Assembly: GCA_030041435.1 (NCBI GenBank)
Contig: JASHNW010000045.1
Location: 1-64,000, forward strand
Length of the DNA stretch: 64,000 nt
Reading direction: 5' to 3'
Origin: Acidobacteriaceae bacterium
GTDB taxonomy: Bacteria > Acidobacteriota > Terriglobia > Terriglobales > Acidobacteriaceae
Shown here: positions 27,374 through 35,581 of the stretch, piece by piece
Numbering within the stretch: position 1 is the stretch's first letter
Layout of the letters: each line of letters begins with the position of its first letter
Translations under genes and position numbers: made by a program
The notes under the pieces: generated by a model
Seen by the model: the letters and a program-made list of their open reading frames with translations, nothing else
Told to the model about the DNA's origin: nothing
The model's database searches: none

Positions 27374-28815
27374 ATTTCCCACCGTCCCCGCGCTCCTCCC
27401 GCTGCCATCTGCCGGCTGCCGGCGCGCTGCGCTCCGGGCGCTGCGCCCTGGGCGTCGTTGTGCTCTGTGCGCTGCGCTCTGTGTTCCGCGCCCTGGGCTC
27501 GGTCTTTGTGCTCTGCGCTCTGAGCTCTGTGCTCTGCCCGACCTCTGTGCTCTGCCTCGCCCAAACCGCCCCTCTGCCCCCCGGCAGCTCCGCTCCCGAC
27601 GCGCCACCGCAGTCCGCCCCCGATCCTCTCGCCCTGGCCGAGTCCGCCATCGCTGCGCAGAACTACTCTGCCGCCGCCGCCCAGCTCGACGTTTACCTCT
27701 CCGCCCATCCCGGCGACGCGCGAGCCCTGTTCGACCGCGGCTACGCTGCCGACGCCCTGGGCCAATTTGACATCGCCGAATCCTGGTACCGCAAAGCCAT
27801 CGCCGCCAACCCGCAGCAGTTTGAGTCTCATCTCGCTCTCGGCCTCATCCTCGCCGCCAAAGGCGACCCCGGCGACGATCAGGCCGCCCGCGAACAGCTC
27901 CAGACCGCGACGCAGCTGGAGCCCAATCCACCCAATCCCGGGGCCAAAGCCCAGGCTGATCGCGCCCTCGCCCGCCTGCTCAGCGCATCCGATCCCGCGG
28001 CCGCCCGTGACGCCCTCGTCGCCGCCATCCGGCTCACTCAGGAAACCCCCGCCGACACTCTGCTCACCGCCGAAATCGCCGAAAACGCAGGCGACAACGA
28101 CGTCGCCGAGCAGGCGTACCGTCGCGCCCTCCAGTCCGATCCCACTTCCCCCCAGGCCACCGCCGGCCTCGCGCATCTGCTCATTGCCGAAAAGCGCTAC
28201 GCCGACGCCCAGCCGCTGATTCAGGCAGCCCTCCAGCGCAATCCTGACGACCCCGCCCTCAACGCCCAACTCGCCGCCGTCCTCAACGCGCAGGGCAAGC
28301 AGGCTGATGCTCTGGCCGTCCTCGAAAAGCTCCATCAGCTTCGGCCCGCCAGCCGCTCCGTCACCGCCATGCTGGCCGACGCCGAATTCCAGGCCGGCAA
28401 TCTGGACCAGGCCGACGCTCTCTACCAGCAGCTCCTCGCTAACGCTCCTTCCGACTCAGCCCTCCTCGACGCGCATGGCCGGATCCTCGTCCGCCAGCAG
28501 CACTACGCGGATGCTGTCGCCGCCTTCCGCAAGGCCGTCGCCGCCCAGCCTGACGACGCGGACGCCTGGTCCGGCATTGCCTTTGCCGACTCCGAGCTCC
28601 ACCAGTACTCCGACGAATTGCAGGCTCTTTCCATGCGATCAAAATTTGCCCCGGAGAATCCATCCAGCCTTTTCCTGTGGGCAACGGCGTACGATAATCT
28701 CCATCAAACAAAGGCAGCGGCGGACTACTACCATCGCTTCCTCGCCGCCGCCCAGGGAAAATTTCCCGACCAGGAGTGGCAGGCGAAGCACCGGCTTGTC
28801 GCCCTTGAAAAATGA
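27370..28815 (+). CDS. Secreted tetratricopeptide-repeat protein with a repeat-encoded signal peptide
   Basis: 481 residues. A GTG start overlapping the uvrA stop (GTGA) gives a hydrophobic leader ([15 protein letters not shown], then [15 protein letters not shown]) ending near LCLAQTAP. This leader is encoded by a heptamer repeat array. After a proline-rich linker there are roughly ten TPR units (for example [54 protein letters not shown]). It is probably a periplasmic scaffold. Coupling to uvrA seems positional rather than functional. The exact start is uncertain because the repeat blurs it. Confidence 0.85.
   Translation: MNFPPSPRSSRCHLPAAGALRSGRCALGVVVLCALRSVFRALGSVFVLCALSSVLCPTSVLCLAQTAPLPPGSSAPDAPPQSAPDPLALAESAIAAQNYSAAAAQLDVYLSAHPGDARALFDRGYAADALGQFDIAESWYRKAIAANPQQFESHLALGLILAAKGDPGDDQAAREQLQTATQLEPNPPNPGAKAQADRALARLLSASDPAAARDALVAAIRLTQETPADTLLTAEIAENAGDNDVAEQAYRRALQSDPTSPQATAGLAHLLIAEKRYADAQPLIQAALQRNPDDPALNAQLAAVLNAQGKQADALAVLEKLHQLRPASRSVTAMLADAEFQAGNLDQADALYQQLLANAPSDSALLDAHGRILVRQQHYADAVAAFRKAVAAQPDDADAWSGIAFADSELHQYSDELQALSMRSKFAPENPSSLFLWATAYDNLHQTKAAADYYHRFLAAAQGKFPDQEWQAKHRLVALEK
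27410..27556 (+). repeat. Longest degenerate heptamer array, inside the TPR signal-peptide codons
   Basis: About 20 units with a 7-bp period begin some 35 bp after the uvrA stop: TGCCGGC units, then GCGCTGC, TGTGCTC, TGTGCGC, TGCGCTC, GTGCTCT and GAGCTCT. Read in the TPR frame, they encode alternating Leu/Cys/Ala/Val and form the hydrophobic core of the leader. Confidence 0.75.
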
Positions 28816-28988
28816 GCGGTGCTCACACGCACGCAGGGAACGGAATGCCGTGAGTGGGCTCTGCGGGTTCTGCATCTTCGCGCTCTGACTTTCGAGTGCC
28901 GCCCGAAGGGCGTTCTGCAGATTCCAGTGGCGCGGTTTACCGCTCTTGCGCTATCGTGGTCGGATTCGCAGCTCCTCGGAGGTGCGCG

Positions 28989-29438
28989 ATGCGGTTCGCT
29001 GCGGTCGTTACCGCAATTCTCCTCCCCGCTTCCCTCGCCTGGGCCCACGGCGTCAATGACCGTCCGCCGGATGCCCGTGAGCTGGCCGACCTCGAGGCTA
29101 AAGCGGCCGTAGCTTCCCCCAATGAGCAGCCCTACCTCTACGCCGAACTCGTCCATTCCATGACCGAGATCGCCACCGAGCAATACCAGTCGGGTGATAA
29201 CCGTCTCGCCTCCCAATCGCTCAAGTCCGCTCAGGGCTACGCTTCCAAAATCCAGACCGGCCTTCTCCGCGACGCCAAAAAGGTGAAGAACGCTGAAATC
29301 CTGATCCGCCACACCGCTTTCCGCCTCCACGAGCTCCTCACCGGAGCCTCCGTCGATGACCGGCCCACCGTCGAAGCCACCATCCAGAAGCTCAACCAGG
29401 TGCAGTCGGAGCTGATGATGCAGGTCTTCCGTCGCTGA
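28989..29438 (+). CDS. Small secreted protein of unknown function
   Basis: 149 residues with a signal peptide (MRFAAVVTAILLPASLAWAHG). The mature part is helical, with ELADLEAKAAVASPNEQPYLYAEL in outline and a C-terminal coiled-coil-like helix (ATIQKLNQVQSELMMQVF). GGAGG lies 6 bases before the ATG. I recognise no domain. It is on the same strand as the TPR gene, 173 bp downstream. Confidence 0.8.
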   Translation: MRFAAVVTAILLPASLAWAHGVNDRPPDARELADLEAKAAVASPNEQPYLYAELVHSMTEIATEQYQSGDNRLASQSLKSAQGYASKIQTGLLRDAKKVKNAEILIRHTAFRLHELLTGASVDDRPTVEATIQKLNQVQSELMMQVFRR

Positions 29439-30012
29439 GTGCGAACCACCACTCTGCCGATCGTGGCAAAATCTTTCCGCCGGGCGCACCGGATTTGCTG
29501 CAAAATCCCCCCTTTCCACCGCGCGATCCACACCCTTTCAACAGCTTCGGCGAGCCCCCTGGCCAGTATTCATCGGGCGATAACAAAATTCGGTGCAAAC
29601 GCTCCCCAAAGTCACCTGTTGATTCGCTAACTTTTCTCCATTTACAAGCCGGGACGGCCTTCGTACTCTGACGTGGCGTTTCGAAAGGAACGTCGCTTTC
29701 GCCTTGAACTGAAAATCTGAATTGGAGCGGTAACGCAGCCCTGCCGGCCAGCCTTCGCCGCCCGCTATTGTTCCGAAATTTGTGCCGGAAACAGCGCGGG
29801 CCGAAGTCCTTTGCGGTTAGCTCTGCCCCCACCGCTCCCCCGCATCCCGCGCCTTGGCGGGAAGCCGTCCTGCGCGCGTGCTCCTTGATCCGCGCGAGGC
29901 CCTTCCCCTTTTGGCCCGGGATGCGGGCCACCGGAACCCGCCAGCGGGCGCACACCCTGGAGTGTGCCCCGCCTCAGCATGACAGCCTCCCACCGGCTGT
30001 CGCAGGAGATCC
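29439..30012. other. 574-bp intergenic region before the response regulator
   Basis: No convincing gene is seen. Open frames here have no ribosome site and no family resemblance. The right half is very GC-rich, with short inverted repeats such as CACACCCTGGAGTGTG, and could be a dispersed repeat. A GACGT/ACGTC stem lies around 29670-29695. An AGGAG ribosome site for the next gene closes the region. Confidence 0.4.
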
Positions 30013-30459
30013 ATGAGACCCAAGAAGACCATCCTCTGTGTCGACGACAACGAGTCCATCCTCTCCGTCCGTAAATTCCTTCTCGAAACTCGAGGCTATC
30101 GCGTCATCGCCGCCCGCTCCGCTGAGGAAGCCATCGAGCTCTTCGGCCAGGGGGGCATCGATCTCGTCCTCGGCGACCTGGTCATGCCGCTAATGGATGG
30201 CAACGAGATGGTCCGGCGCATGAAGGAGATCTCGCCCGAAGTGCCCATGATCCTCATCAGCGGCAGTATCAAGACCTTCGAGCGCGCCAATCGCGCCGAC
30301 GCTTTCCTGCCCAAGGGCGCCTGCAGCCCCGTGGAAATGCTGGAAAAGATCCGCATCATGATCGCCCGCAAACGCGGCCCCCGCAAGGTTCTCCGCCCCG
30401 TCTTCAGTCCGTCCGACCAGGTCGCGTACGAAAACGCCGCCCACCAGGTCGCATCCTGA
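30013..30459 (+). CDS. Orphan single-domain response regulator (CheY-like)
   Basis: 148 residues comprising one receiver domain. The acidic pair lies in ILCVDDNES, the phosphoacceptor aspartate in LVLGDLVMPLMDG, the conserved Ser/Thr in MILISGS and the lysine in AFLPKGA. After about residue 118 there is only a basic tail, with no output domain. No histidine kinase is adjacent. AGGAG lies 4 bases before the ATG. It may relay phosphate or act by protein-protein contact. Confidence 0.93.
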   Translation: MRPKKTILCVDDNESILSVRKFLLETRGYRVIAARSAEEAIELFGQGGIDLVLGDLVMPLMDGNEMVRRMKEISPEVPMILISGSIKTFERANRADAFLPKGACSPVEMLEKIRIMIARKRGPRKVLRPVFSPSDQVAYENAAHQVAS

Positions 30460-30540
30460 CCGCTCCTCGCTCCGCATGCTCATCTGGCGGCCATCGCTGC
30501 CGCCTCCGGGCCATAAAATCTGCGCCGCGTTTCACGAACC

Positions 30541-30580
30541 GGCCGCCGGCTGCAGGCCACCGGCTACCAGCCGTACACTG
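30541..30580. repeat. Short, weak heptamer-like array
   Basis: GCCGGCT/CCGGCTA-type units with a period near 7 lie between the response regulator and the ABC ATPase genes. It is less regular than the other arrays and is listed because of its position. Confidence 0.35.
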
Positions 30581-30600
30581 CGGCCAGTTACAATCAGCAA

Positions 30601-31314
30601 GTGCCACCAATCATTTGCGCCGAGCACCTCGGCAAAGTCTACCGGACGGGCAGACTGGAAGTTCCGGCGCTCCGTGACGCAACCTTCTCCGTAGAACCTG
30701 GCGAATTTGTCTCCATCGTCGGGCCCTCCGGCAGCGGCAAGTCGACGCTCTTTTATCTGCTCGGCGGCCTCACCCGCGCCACCTCGGGCCGCGTGCTTAT
30801 CGGCGGCATCGACTTCTCTGCCCTCGGCGACGCCCAGCGCACCAGGATGCGCCGCGCCCGCATCGGCTTCATCTTCCAAAAGTTCAACCTGCTGCCTACG
30901 CTGACCGCGCGCGCGAATATCGAAATCGCTTACGAGATATCCGGCCGCCCGCAGCCCATGGATCAGAAGCTCTTTGCGCGCCTCACCGATCTGCTCAGTA
31001 TCTCCGGCCGCCTCGACCATCGCCCTTCGGAGCTCTCCGGCGGCGAGCAGCAGCGCGTCGCCATTGCGCGTGCCCTCATTGCCCAGCCCGCCATCGTTCT
31101 CGCCGACGAGCCCACCGGCAACCTCGATACCGAGAACTCCGACGCCGTCCTCGAGATGCTGCGCCGCTCCAACCGCGAGTTCAAACAAACCGTCCTCATG
31201 ATCACCCATAACCCTGAAGCCGCCTCCATCGGCGACCGCATCGTCCACATGCGCGACGGCCGGATTCGCGGCATCGAGCCCGGCCTGGGGTCCGTCGGCC
31301 AGCACAGCTGGTAA
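30601..31314 (+). CDS. ABC transporter ATP-binding protein (LolD/MacB-like)
   Basis: 237 residues. Walker A GPSGSGKST, Q-loop FIFQKFNLLP, signature LSGGEQQRVAIARAL and Walker B IVLADEPTGNLD are intact, with the LolD/MacB-type GNLDT and switch histidine in MITHNPEAA. The start is GTG with only a weak ribosome site. No permease gene lies on either side, so its partner must be encoded elsewhere. Lipoprotein release or efflux is the usual role of such ATPases. Confidence 0.92.
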   Translation: MPPIICAEHLGKVYRTGRLEVPALRDATFSVEPGEFVSIVGPSGSGKSTLFYLLGGLTRATSGRVLIGGIDFSALGDAQRTRMRRARIGFIFQKFNLLPTLTARANIEIAYEISGRPQPMDQKLFARLTDLLSISGRLDHRPSELSGGEQQRVAIARALIAQPAIVLADEPTGNLDTENSDAVLEMLRRSNREFKQTVLMITHNPEAASIGDRIVHMRDGRIRGIEPGLGSVGQHSW

Positions 31315-31456
31315 TCTTTTTTGCGGGCGAAACGTCCATTGAATAGCCGGGTTCCGCCGCTCCCATAAATTGCCCTCGCCTTAACAAAAAGCGCATGGCT
31401 GCATAAGATATCGAGTTAGAATTAAGCAGGGCTATTAGGGTCAAAAGCTAAAAAGA

Positions 31457-32434
31457 ATGGGCACAACACTACAACCCCACGCCGAAATCTCCGCCGGTAC
31501 GACAAACGGTTCGAATGGTACGGCGGGTAATATTCAGGACCTGCTCACCGAGAAGCCGAATGAAGCAACGCGCGGCCTGGATACGCGCTCCGCGCTCGAG
31601 ATCGCTCGCATCATTAATCAGGAAGACCAGAAGATTGCCGCAGCCGTGAAGAAAGCGATCCCCGAGATCGCCCAGGTCATCGACATGGTCGCGCACGCTC
31701 TGCGCGAAGGCGGACGCCTCATTTATGTCGGCGCCGGCTCCAGTGGCCGCCTCGCAGCCCTCGATGCCTGCGAGATTCCCGCTTACTTCTCCACCAGCCC
31801 CCAGACCGTGCAATACATCATGGCCGGAGGCCCCAAAGCCCTCGCCTCCCCCGTCGAAGTCAACGAAGACTCCGAAGAGCTGGGCAAGCGCGACATCGCC
31901 CGCCGCCGTCCCTCCCGCAAAGACGTCGTCATCGGCCTCTCCGCCAGCGGACGCACCCCCTACGTGGTCTCGGCTGTCTCCTACGCGCGCACCCTCGGCG
32001 CCAAAACCTCCTGCATCACCTGCAACCCCGGCTCGCCTCTGGCCACCGCCGTCGAAATCGCCATCGTCTCCGAAGTCGGACCCGAAGTCATCTCCGGCTC
32101 CACCCGCATGAAGGCCGCCACCGCCCAGAAGATGATCACCAACATGATCACCACCGGCGCCATGACCCGCCTGGGCTATGTGTACGAAAACCTCATGGTC
32201 AACGTGCACATGCATAACTCCAAGCTCATCGAGCGCGGCATCGGCATTCTCATGCGGGCCTGCGAGGTTTCGCGCGAAAAGGCCGTCGACGTCATCAAGT
32301 CCGCCGGCCGCAGCGTCCCCGTCGCTCTCGTCATGCTCAAGGCCAACGTCGACAAGCCCGAGGCCGTCCGCCGCCTCGCCCGCGCCGAAGGCAACGTCCG
32401 CCGCGCCATCGAAGACACCGTCATGGATGTCTGA
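31457..32434 (+). CDS. murQ: N-acetylmuramic acid 6-phosphate etherase
   Basis: MurQ cleaves the lactyl ether of MurNAc-6-phosphate to give GlcNAc-6-phosphate and lactate, in cell-wall recycling. The SIS-domain motifs GAGSSGRLAALDACE, GLSASGRTPYV and EVISGSTRMKAATAQKM are clear, and TEKPNEATRGLD is a typical MurQ start. 325 residues includes about 25 extra at the N-terminus. It is monocistronic by position. No anhydro-MurNAc kinase is in the window. Confidence 0.96.
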   Translation: MGTTLQPHAEISAGTTNGSNGTAGNIQDLLTEKPNEATRGLDTRSALEIARIINQEDQKIAAAVKKAIPEIAQVIDMVAHALREGGRLIYVGAGSSGRLAALDACEIPAYFSTSPQTVQYIMAGGPKALASPVEVNEDSEELGKRDIARRRPSRKDVVIGLSASGRTPYVVSAVSYARTLGAKTSCITCNPGSPLATAVEIAIVSEVGPEVISGSTRMKAATAQKMITNMITTGAMTRLGYVYENLMVNVHMHNSKLIERGIGILMRACEVSREKAVDVIKSAGRSVPVALVMLKANVDKPEAVRRLARAEGNVRRAIEDTVMDV

Positions 32435-32448
32435 GCCGCGATCGCTCT

Positions 32449-33305
32449 TCAATCGCGGAAGTTCTCCTGGACATTGATCCACACCGGCACGGGCCGCCCG
32501 TTCTTAACGGCTGGTGTGAACCGGAACCTCATCACCGTCAGCACTGCCATCTCATCGAGCCCCATCCCCAGGGGACGCACGATGACCATATCCCACGGAA
32601 TTCCCTTCTCGTCCACAATGAGGCCGATGGTCGACGTGCTCGCTATTCCTCGGATTCGAGCAGCTTCCGTAGTTATCGGTTCTTCCGTATGCACAAGCCG
32701 CGGGTACATGATTGTATCTGGCTTCGGCCTCTGATTGGCGCGCACTCCTGGCCCAGTCTCTACCCCGACCGGTATTGCCGGAAATGGCCTGTCCGGATGC
32801 AACTGGTGGCCGATCCAGGGCCGCCAATACTGCGGCGCCACCTCGGTGAGCGAGTCGTCAAAACCCGTATGAAAAACGCGGTTCAGAGCGGCGTCCAGCA
32901 GATCGCTATGTTGGGCGTCCCGCTCAATTGTGATAACCACCTGAAAGCAGCCTTTTTGTCGATCGGCACTGCTTTCACCTTGTCCGGCGCCCCTTCCGGC
33001 CATCCCCGCGTGATTAAAAGTCCTGCGCGGCTCGCGTCAATCTCAACCTCGTCCTGCGTCAGGTTAACCCTCCTCACGATCAGAAAGCTGAGCGAGAAGG
33101 GCAGCGGCGGCGCTGAGCCAATCAATTGCCCCCGCGCATCGAACGCAAGCCTTTCTCCGTCGTACATCCCTCGCAGCATCAGAAACGGCCCTTGCAACTG
33201 TGCCTGAATGCTCTGTTCGGTCGGCATGTTCTGCCCGGCGGCAATTCCTGTCCCAGCCACCAACAAAACCGCCGCGAATGCCTGCGTGCATCGCATGCCC
33301 AACAC
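32449..33305 (-). pseudogene. Frameshifted TonB_C-domain secreted protein, paralogue of the next gene
   Basis: Two overlapping frames together match the intact neighbour at 33372-34235 from end to end. The first frame (from about 33305) gives the signal peptide and IQAQLQGPFLMLRGMYDGERLAFD. The second (to 32449) gives QVVITIERDAQH...YWRPWIGHQLHPDRP and the TonB_C end VIVRPLGMGLDEMAVL. The switch point lies at a run of five Ts on the plus strand (32953-32957), so one base was gained or lost, or slippage restores the frame. GTG at 33305 or ATG at 33296 would be the start. It lies 66 bp from its paralogue. Confidence 0.75.
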
Positions 33306-33341
33306 TCACCCCCGTGAACTCGCATTTGAAAAGATGCCCAA

Positions 33342-33373
33342 CTCTGAGCCCTCCACCCCGAGCCCTGTGCCCT
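33342..33373. repeat. Heptamer array abutting a stop codon
   Basis: Units of the CTGAGCC/CGAGCCC/TGTGCCC kind lie between the two TonB_C paralogues and touch the stop codon of the upstream one at 33372-33374. Confidence 0.5.
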
Positions 33374-34235
33374 AATACATCTCGCCCAGCCGAAAACTCA
33401 CTTCCACATTGCTCTCGCACGCCACCGGCTCCCCGTCCTTCGTCCCCGGATTGAACTCGTACTGCCGCACGGCGTTCACTGCGTCATCGTCCAGCCCCAT
33501 TCCCAGCGGACGCACAATGAAGATCCGCTGCGGCCTGCCCGATTCGTCCACCGTCATGTGTACCACCACCACTCCCTCGTAGCGCGCCATCCGCGCCGCA
33601 TCGCTGAAGTCCGGCTCCACAGAGTTCAGCAGCCGCGGCGGCGTAAAGCCATCGCCCCGGCAGCTCGCGCCGCCGTCCTCCGCAATCACCGCACGCAACC
33701 GGTCCGCGGGATCGTCAGGATGTAGCCAGTGGCGCAGCCAGGGCTGCCAGTAGTCCGGCGCACCGGGAACAACCGCATCGTCCAACCCGCGCGAAAAGAT
33801 CTTATCCAGCAGCGGATACAGATCCTGCGCATGATGCTGGTCGAACTTGATCGTCACTTCGATCCGATCGTTCTGGCTCCACGGCGCCGCGCTCACCGTC
33901 ATCGGCTCGCCGCGCACCTCCGGCGCCGCGAACTCCAGCCCTTCGCGCCGGCCCTCGATCTCCAGCTTTCCTCCGCTCAGCTTCACCCTCTCTACGCGCA
34001 CCGCACTCAGTGAAAATGGAATCACGCCCGCCAGCTGCTTCAAACGCCCCTGTGCGTCAAACGTCAGCTTGTCCCCGCCATACATCCCGCGCAGCATCAG
34101 AAACGGCCCCTCGAGCCGCGCCTCTATACTCTGCTGCGTCGGCACAGAACTCTGTTGCGCGAAAGCCCCCTGCCCGCCGGCCATCGAAACCGCCAGCACC
34201 CCCGGGAGAATTACCCATCGGCACAACGCTCTCAC
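33372..34235 (-). CDS. Secreted protein with TonB C-terminal-like domain
   Basis: 287 residues. The N-terminal signal peptide (ending GAFAQQ) is followed by a region of about 150 residues of unknown fold (IEARLEGPFLMLRGMYGG). A TonB_C-type domain follows, with VVHMTVDESGRPQRIFIVRPLG, then MGLDDDAVNAVRQYEFNPGT. There is no TonB membrane anchor or proline-rich spanner, so it is unlikely to be a classical energy transducer. Acidobacteria carry many such proteins. The start is GTG. It follows by tandem duplication with the frameshifted copy downstream. Confidence 0.85.
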   Translation of the reverse strand: MRALCRWVILPGVLAVSMAGGQGAFAQQSSVPTQQSIEARLEGPFLMLRGMYGGDKLTFDAQGRLKQLAGVIPFSLSAVRVERVKLSGGKLEIEGRREGLEFAAPEVRGEPMTVSAAPWSQNDRIEVTIKFDQHHAQDLYPLLDKIFSRGLDDAVVPGAPDYWQPWLRHWLHPDDPADRLRAVIAEDGGASCRGDGFTPPRLLNSVEPDFSDAARMARYEGVVVVHMTVDESGRPQRIFIVRPLGMGLDDDAVNAVRQYEFNPGTKDGEPVACESNVEVSFRLGEMY

Positions 34236-34244
34236 CCTTACGCC

Positions 34245-34277
34245 TCCTGCCGTCCGCTGCCTGCTGCCGGCTGCCGG
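34245..34277. repeat. Heptamer array abutting the GH16 stop codon
   Basis: Units CTGCCGT, CTGCTGC, CGGCTGC and CGGCTAT with a 7-bp period fill the gap between the TonB_C start at 34235 and the GH16 stop at 34278-34280. Confidence 0.5.
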
Positions 34278-35153
34278 CTATTCCGCGTACACCCGCACCC
34301 AGTCCACCAGCATCTCCTGGGGAAACTCCGTCGACGCATCCGGCGGTCCCGGCCAGCCTCCACCCACCGCCAGATTCAGCAGCACAAAATACTTTCCGTC
34401 GTCGAACGGCCACACCGCCCCCTGCGGCAAATCCGCCGGCGTCCGTGTTTCATAAGGATGCCGCGGATCGTCCACGTAAAACTCCATCTTCTTCGGCGAC
34501 CACAGAATGCCGAACGTGTGAAACGCATCCGCAAACGCGGCATGATCCGGCAGCTGATACGGCGAGCCCAGAATCGTGCCCGTGAACCCCGTCCCATGGA
34601 TCGACCCGTAGATCGTATCCGGCCGCTTTCCGATGTTCTCCATGATGTCCACTTCGCCGCAGGCCTGCCACGGAGATGTCCCAATGTCGTCGCCCAGCAG
34701 CCAGAACGCCGGCCACATCCCCTGCCCGCGCGGCACTTTGATGCGCGCTTCGATCCGCCCGTACTGGAAGCTTCGCAGCCCCTCGCTCTTCAGCCGCGCC
34801 GACGTGTAGACGCTATGCCCCTCGCTGCGTGCTGCGATGTTGCGCGCCACGATGTGCAGATATCCGTCGCCGCCCACATACGCGTTGGGCTGCGCGGGAT
34901 CGCACGGTCCCTTCCTCGATCCCCACGCGCAATAGGTCTCCAGCTCCCGGTTGCCCCATCCGTTCGCGCCTGTGTCGTAGGTCCAGTTCGCCGGGTTCGG
35001 CTCACCCCTGGTTCCGTTGAACTCGTCGCTCCACACCAGCCTCTCGCCCGTTCCCGCTGCCTTCACCGGCTGCATCGCCGGCAAGGCCCGCCAGCCCGCC
35101 GCCGTTGCCATCGCTGCAAGGCATAGTATCCCCCACCAAAAAGCCAGCCTCAC
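34278..35153 (-). CDS. GH16 endo-beta-glucanase (laminarinase-like)
   Basis: 291 residues with an N-terminal hydrophobic leader. The catalytic motif is GEVDIMENIG (ExDxxE) near residue 165. LVWSDEFNGT at the start, FQYGRIEARIKVPRGQGMWPAF in outline, and the late LNLAVGGGWPG are characteristic of the laminarinase-like subgroup. It probably hydrolyses beta-1,3- or mixed-linked glucans in the periplasm or outside. The start is GTG. It may be cotranscribed with the TonB_C gene downstream. Confidence 0.94.
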   Translation of the reverse strand: MRLAFWWGILCLAAMATAAGWRALPAMQPVKAAGTGERLVWSDEFNGTRGEPNPANWTYDTGANGWGNRELETYCAWGSRKGPCDPAQPNAYVGGDGYLHIVARNIAARSEGHSVYTSARLKSEGLRSFQYGRIEARIKVPRGQGMWPAFWLLGDDIGTSPWQACGEVDIMENIGKRPDTIYGSIHGTGFTGTILGSPYQLPDHAAFADAFHTFGILWSPKKMEFYVDDPRHPYETRTPADLPQGAVWPFDDGKYFVLLNLAVGGGWPGPPDASTEFPQEMLVDWVRVYAE

Positions 35154-35182
35154 TCGACCTCCTCCGCCGCGCCTCCATCCTG

Positions 35183-35491
35183 GAGGCTGTTATTAACTTT
35201 CCCACGACCGGCGCTGGGAGCCCATTTTTCTCAGTTCGAGGAGCGAGGAGCGACAGATACCGGGTGTATCTTAGCGACGAGCGACGACGAAATGGGGAAA
35301 ATGGGCCCCAGCCCTCTGGGTTGCGGGGAAAATCGGGCCATACTTCATTCTCGCCCTCGACGGTGGGCCCGCCACAGCCTTCGGACTCCGCCTCGTCTGG
35401 ACCGATTTTCCCTCGCAATGGGGTCCCCGGCGCGCCGGCTTTTGGCGCACCGGGGCAGAACGCCGGCCGCGCGAAAGTTAATAACAGCCTC
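35183..35491. mobile_element. 309-bp MITE-like element with 19-bp perfect terminal inverted repeats
   Basis: The left end (35183-35201, GAGGCTGTTATTAACTTTC) is repeated exactly in reverse complement at 35473-35491. Internal inverted repeats also occur, such as GGGAAAATCGG (35326-35336) with CCGATTTTCCC (35402-35412). No coding frame inside looks real. I see no obvious target duplication. The element sits between the GH16 gene and the aminotransferase. It could be mobilised by a transposase elsewhere, or be a fold-forming repeat. Confidence 0.7.
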
Positions 35492-35511
35492 TAAATGCAC
35501 GCACAATCCCA

Positions 35512-35555
35512 CCGGCTCCCGGCTCCCGGCTCCCGGCTCCCAGCTACCAGCTCCC
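35512..35555. repeat. Heptamer array next to the inverted-repeat element
   Basis: Four nearly perfect CCGGCTC units followed by CCAGCTA and CCAGCTC, 7-bp period, 20 bp to the right of the MITE-like element and just upstream of the aminotransferase start. Confidence 0.75.
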
Positions 35556-35581
35556 CGCTTCGTTGTGGTAAACAGAAACCC

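Noticed and set aside
32945-32960. Programmed -1 frameshift in the TonB_C paralogue
   Set aside because: The heptamer is C AAA AAG rather than a canonical X XXY YYZ signal, and no obvious downstream hairpin is seen. An indel is simpler, so I list it as a probable pseudogene.
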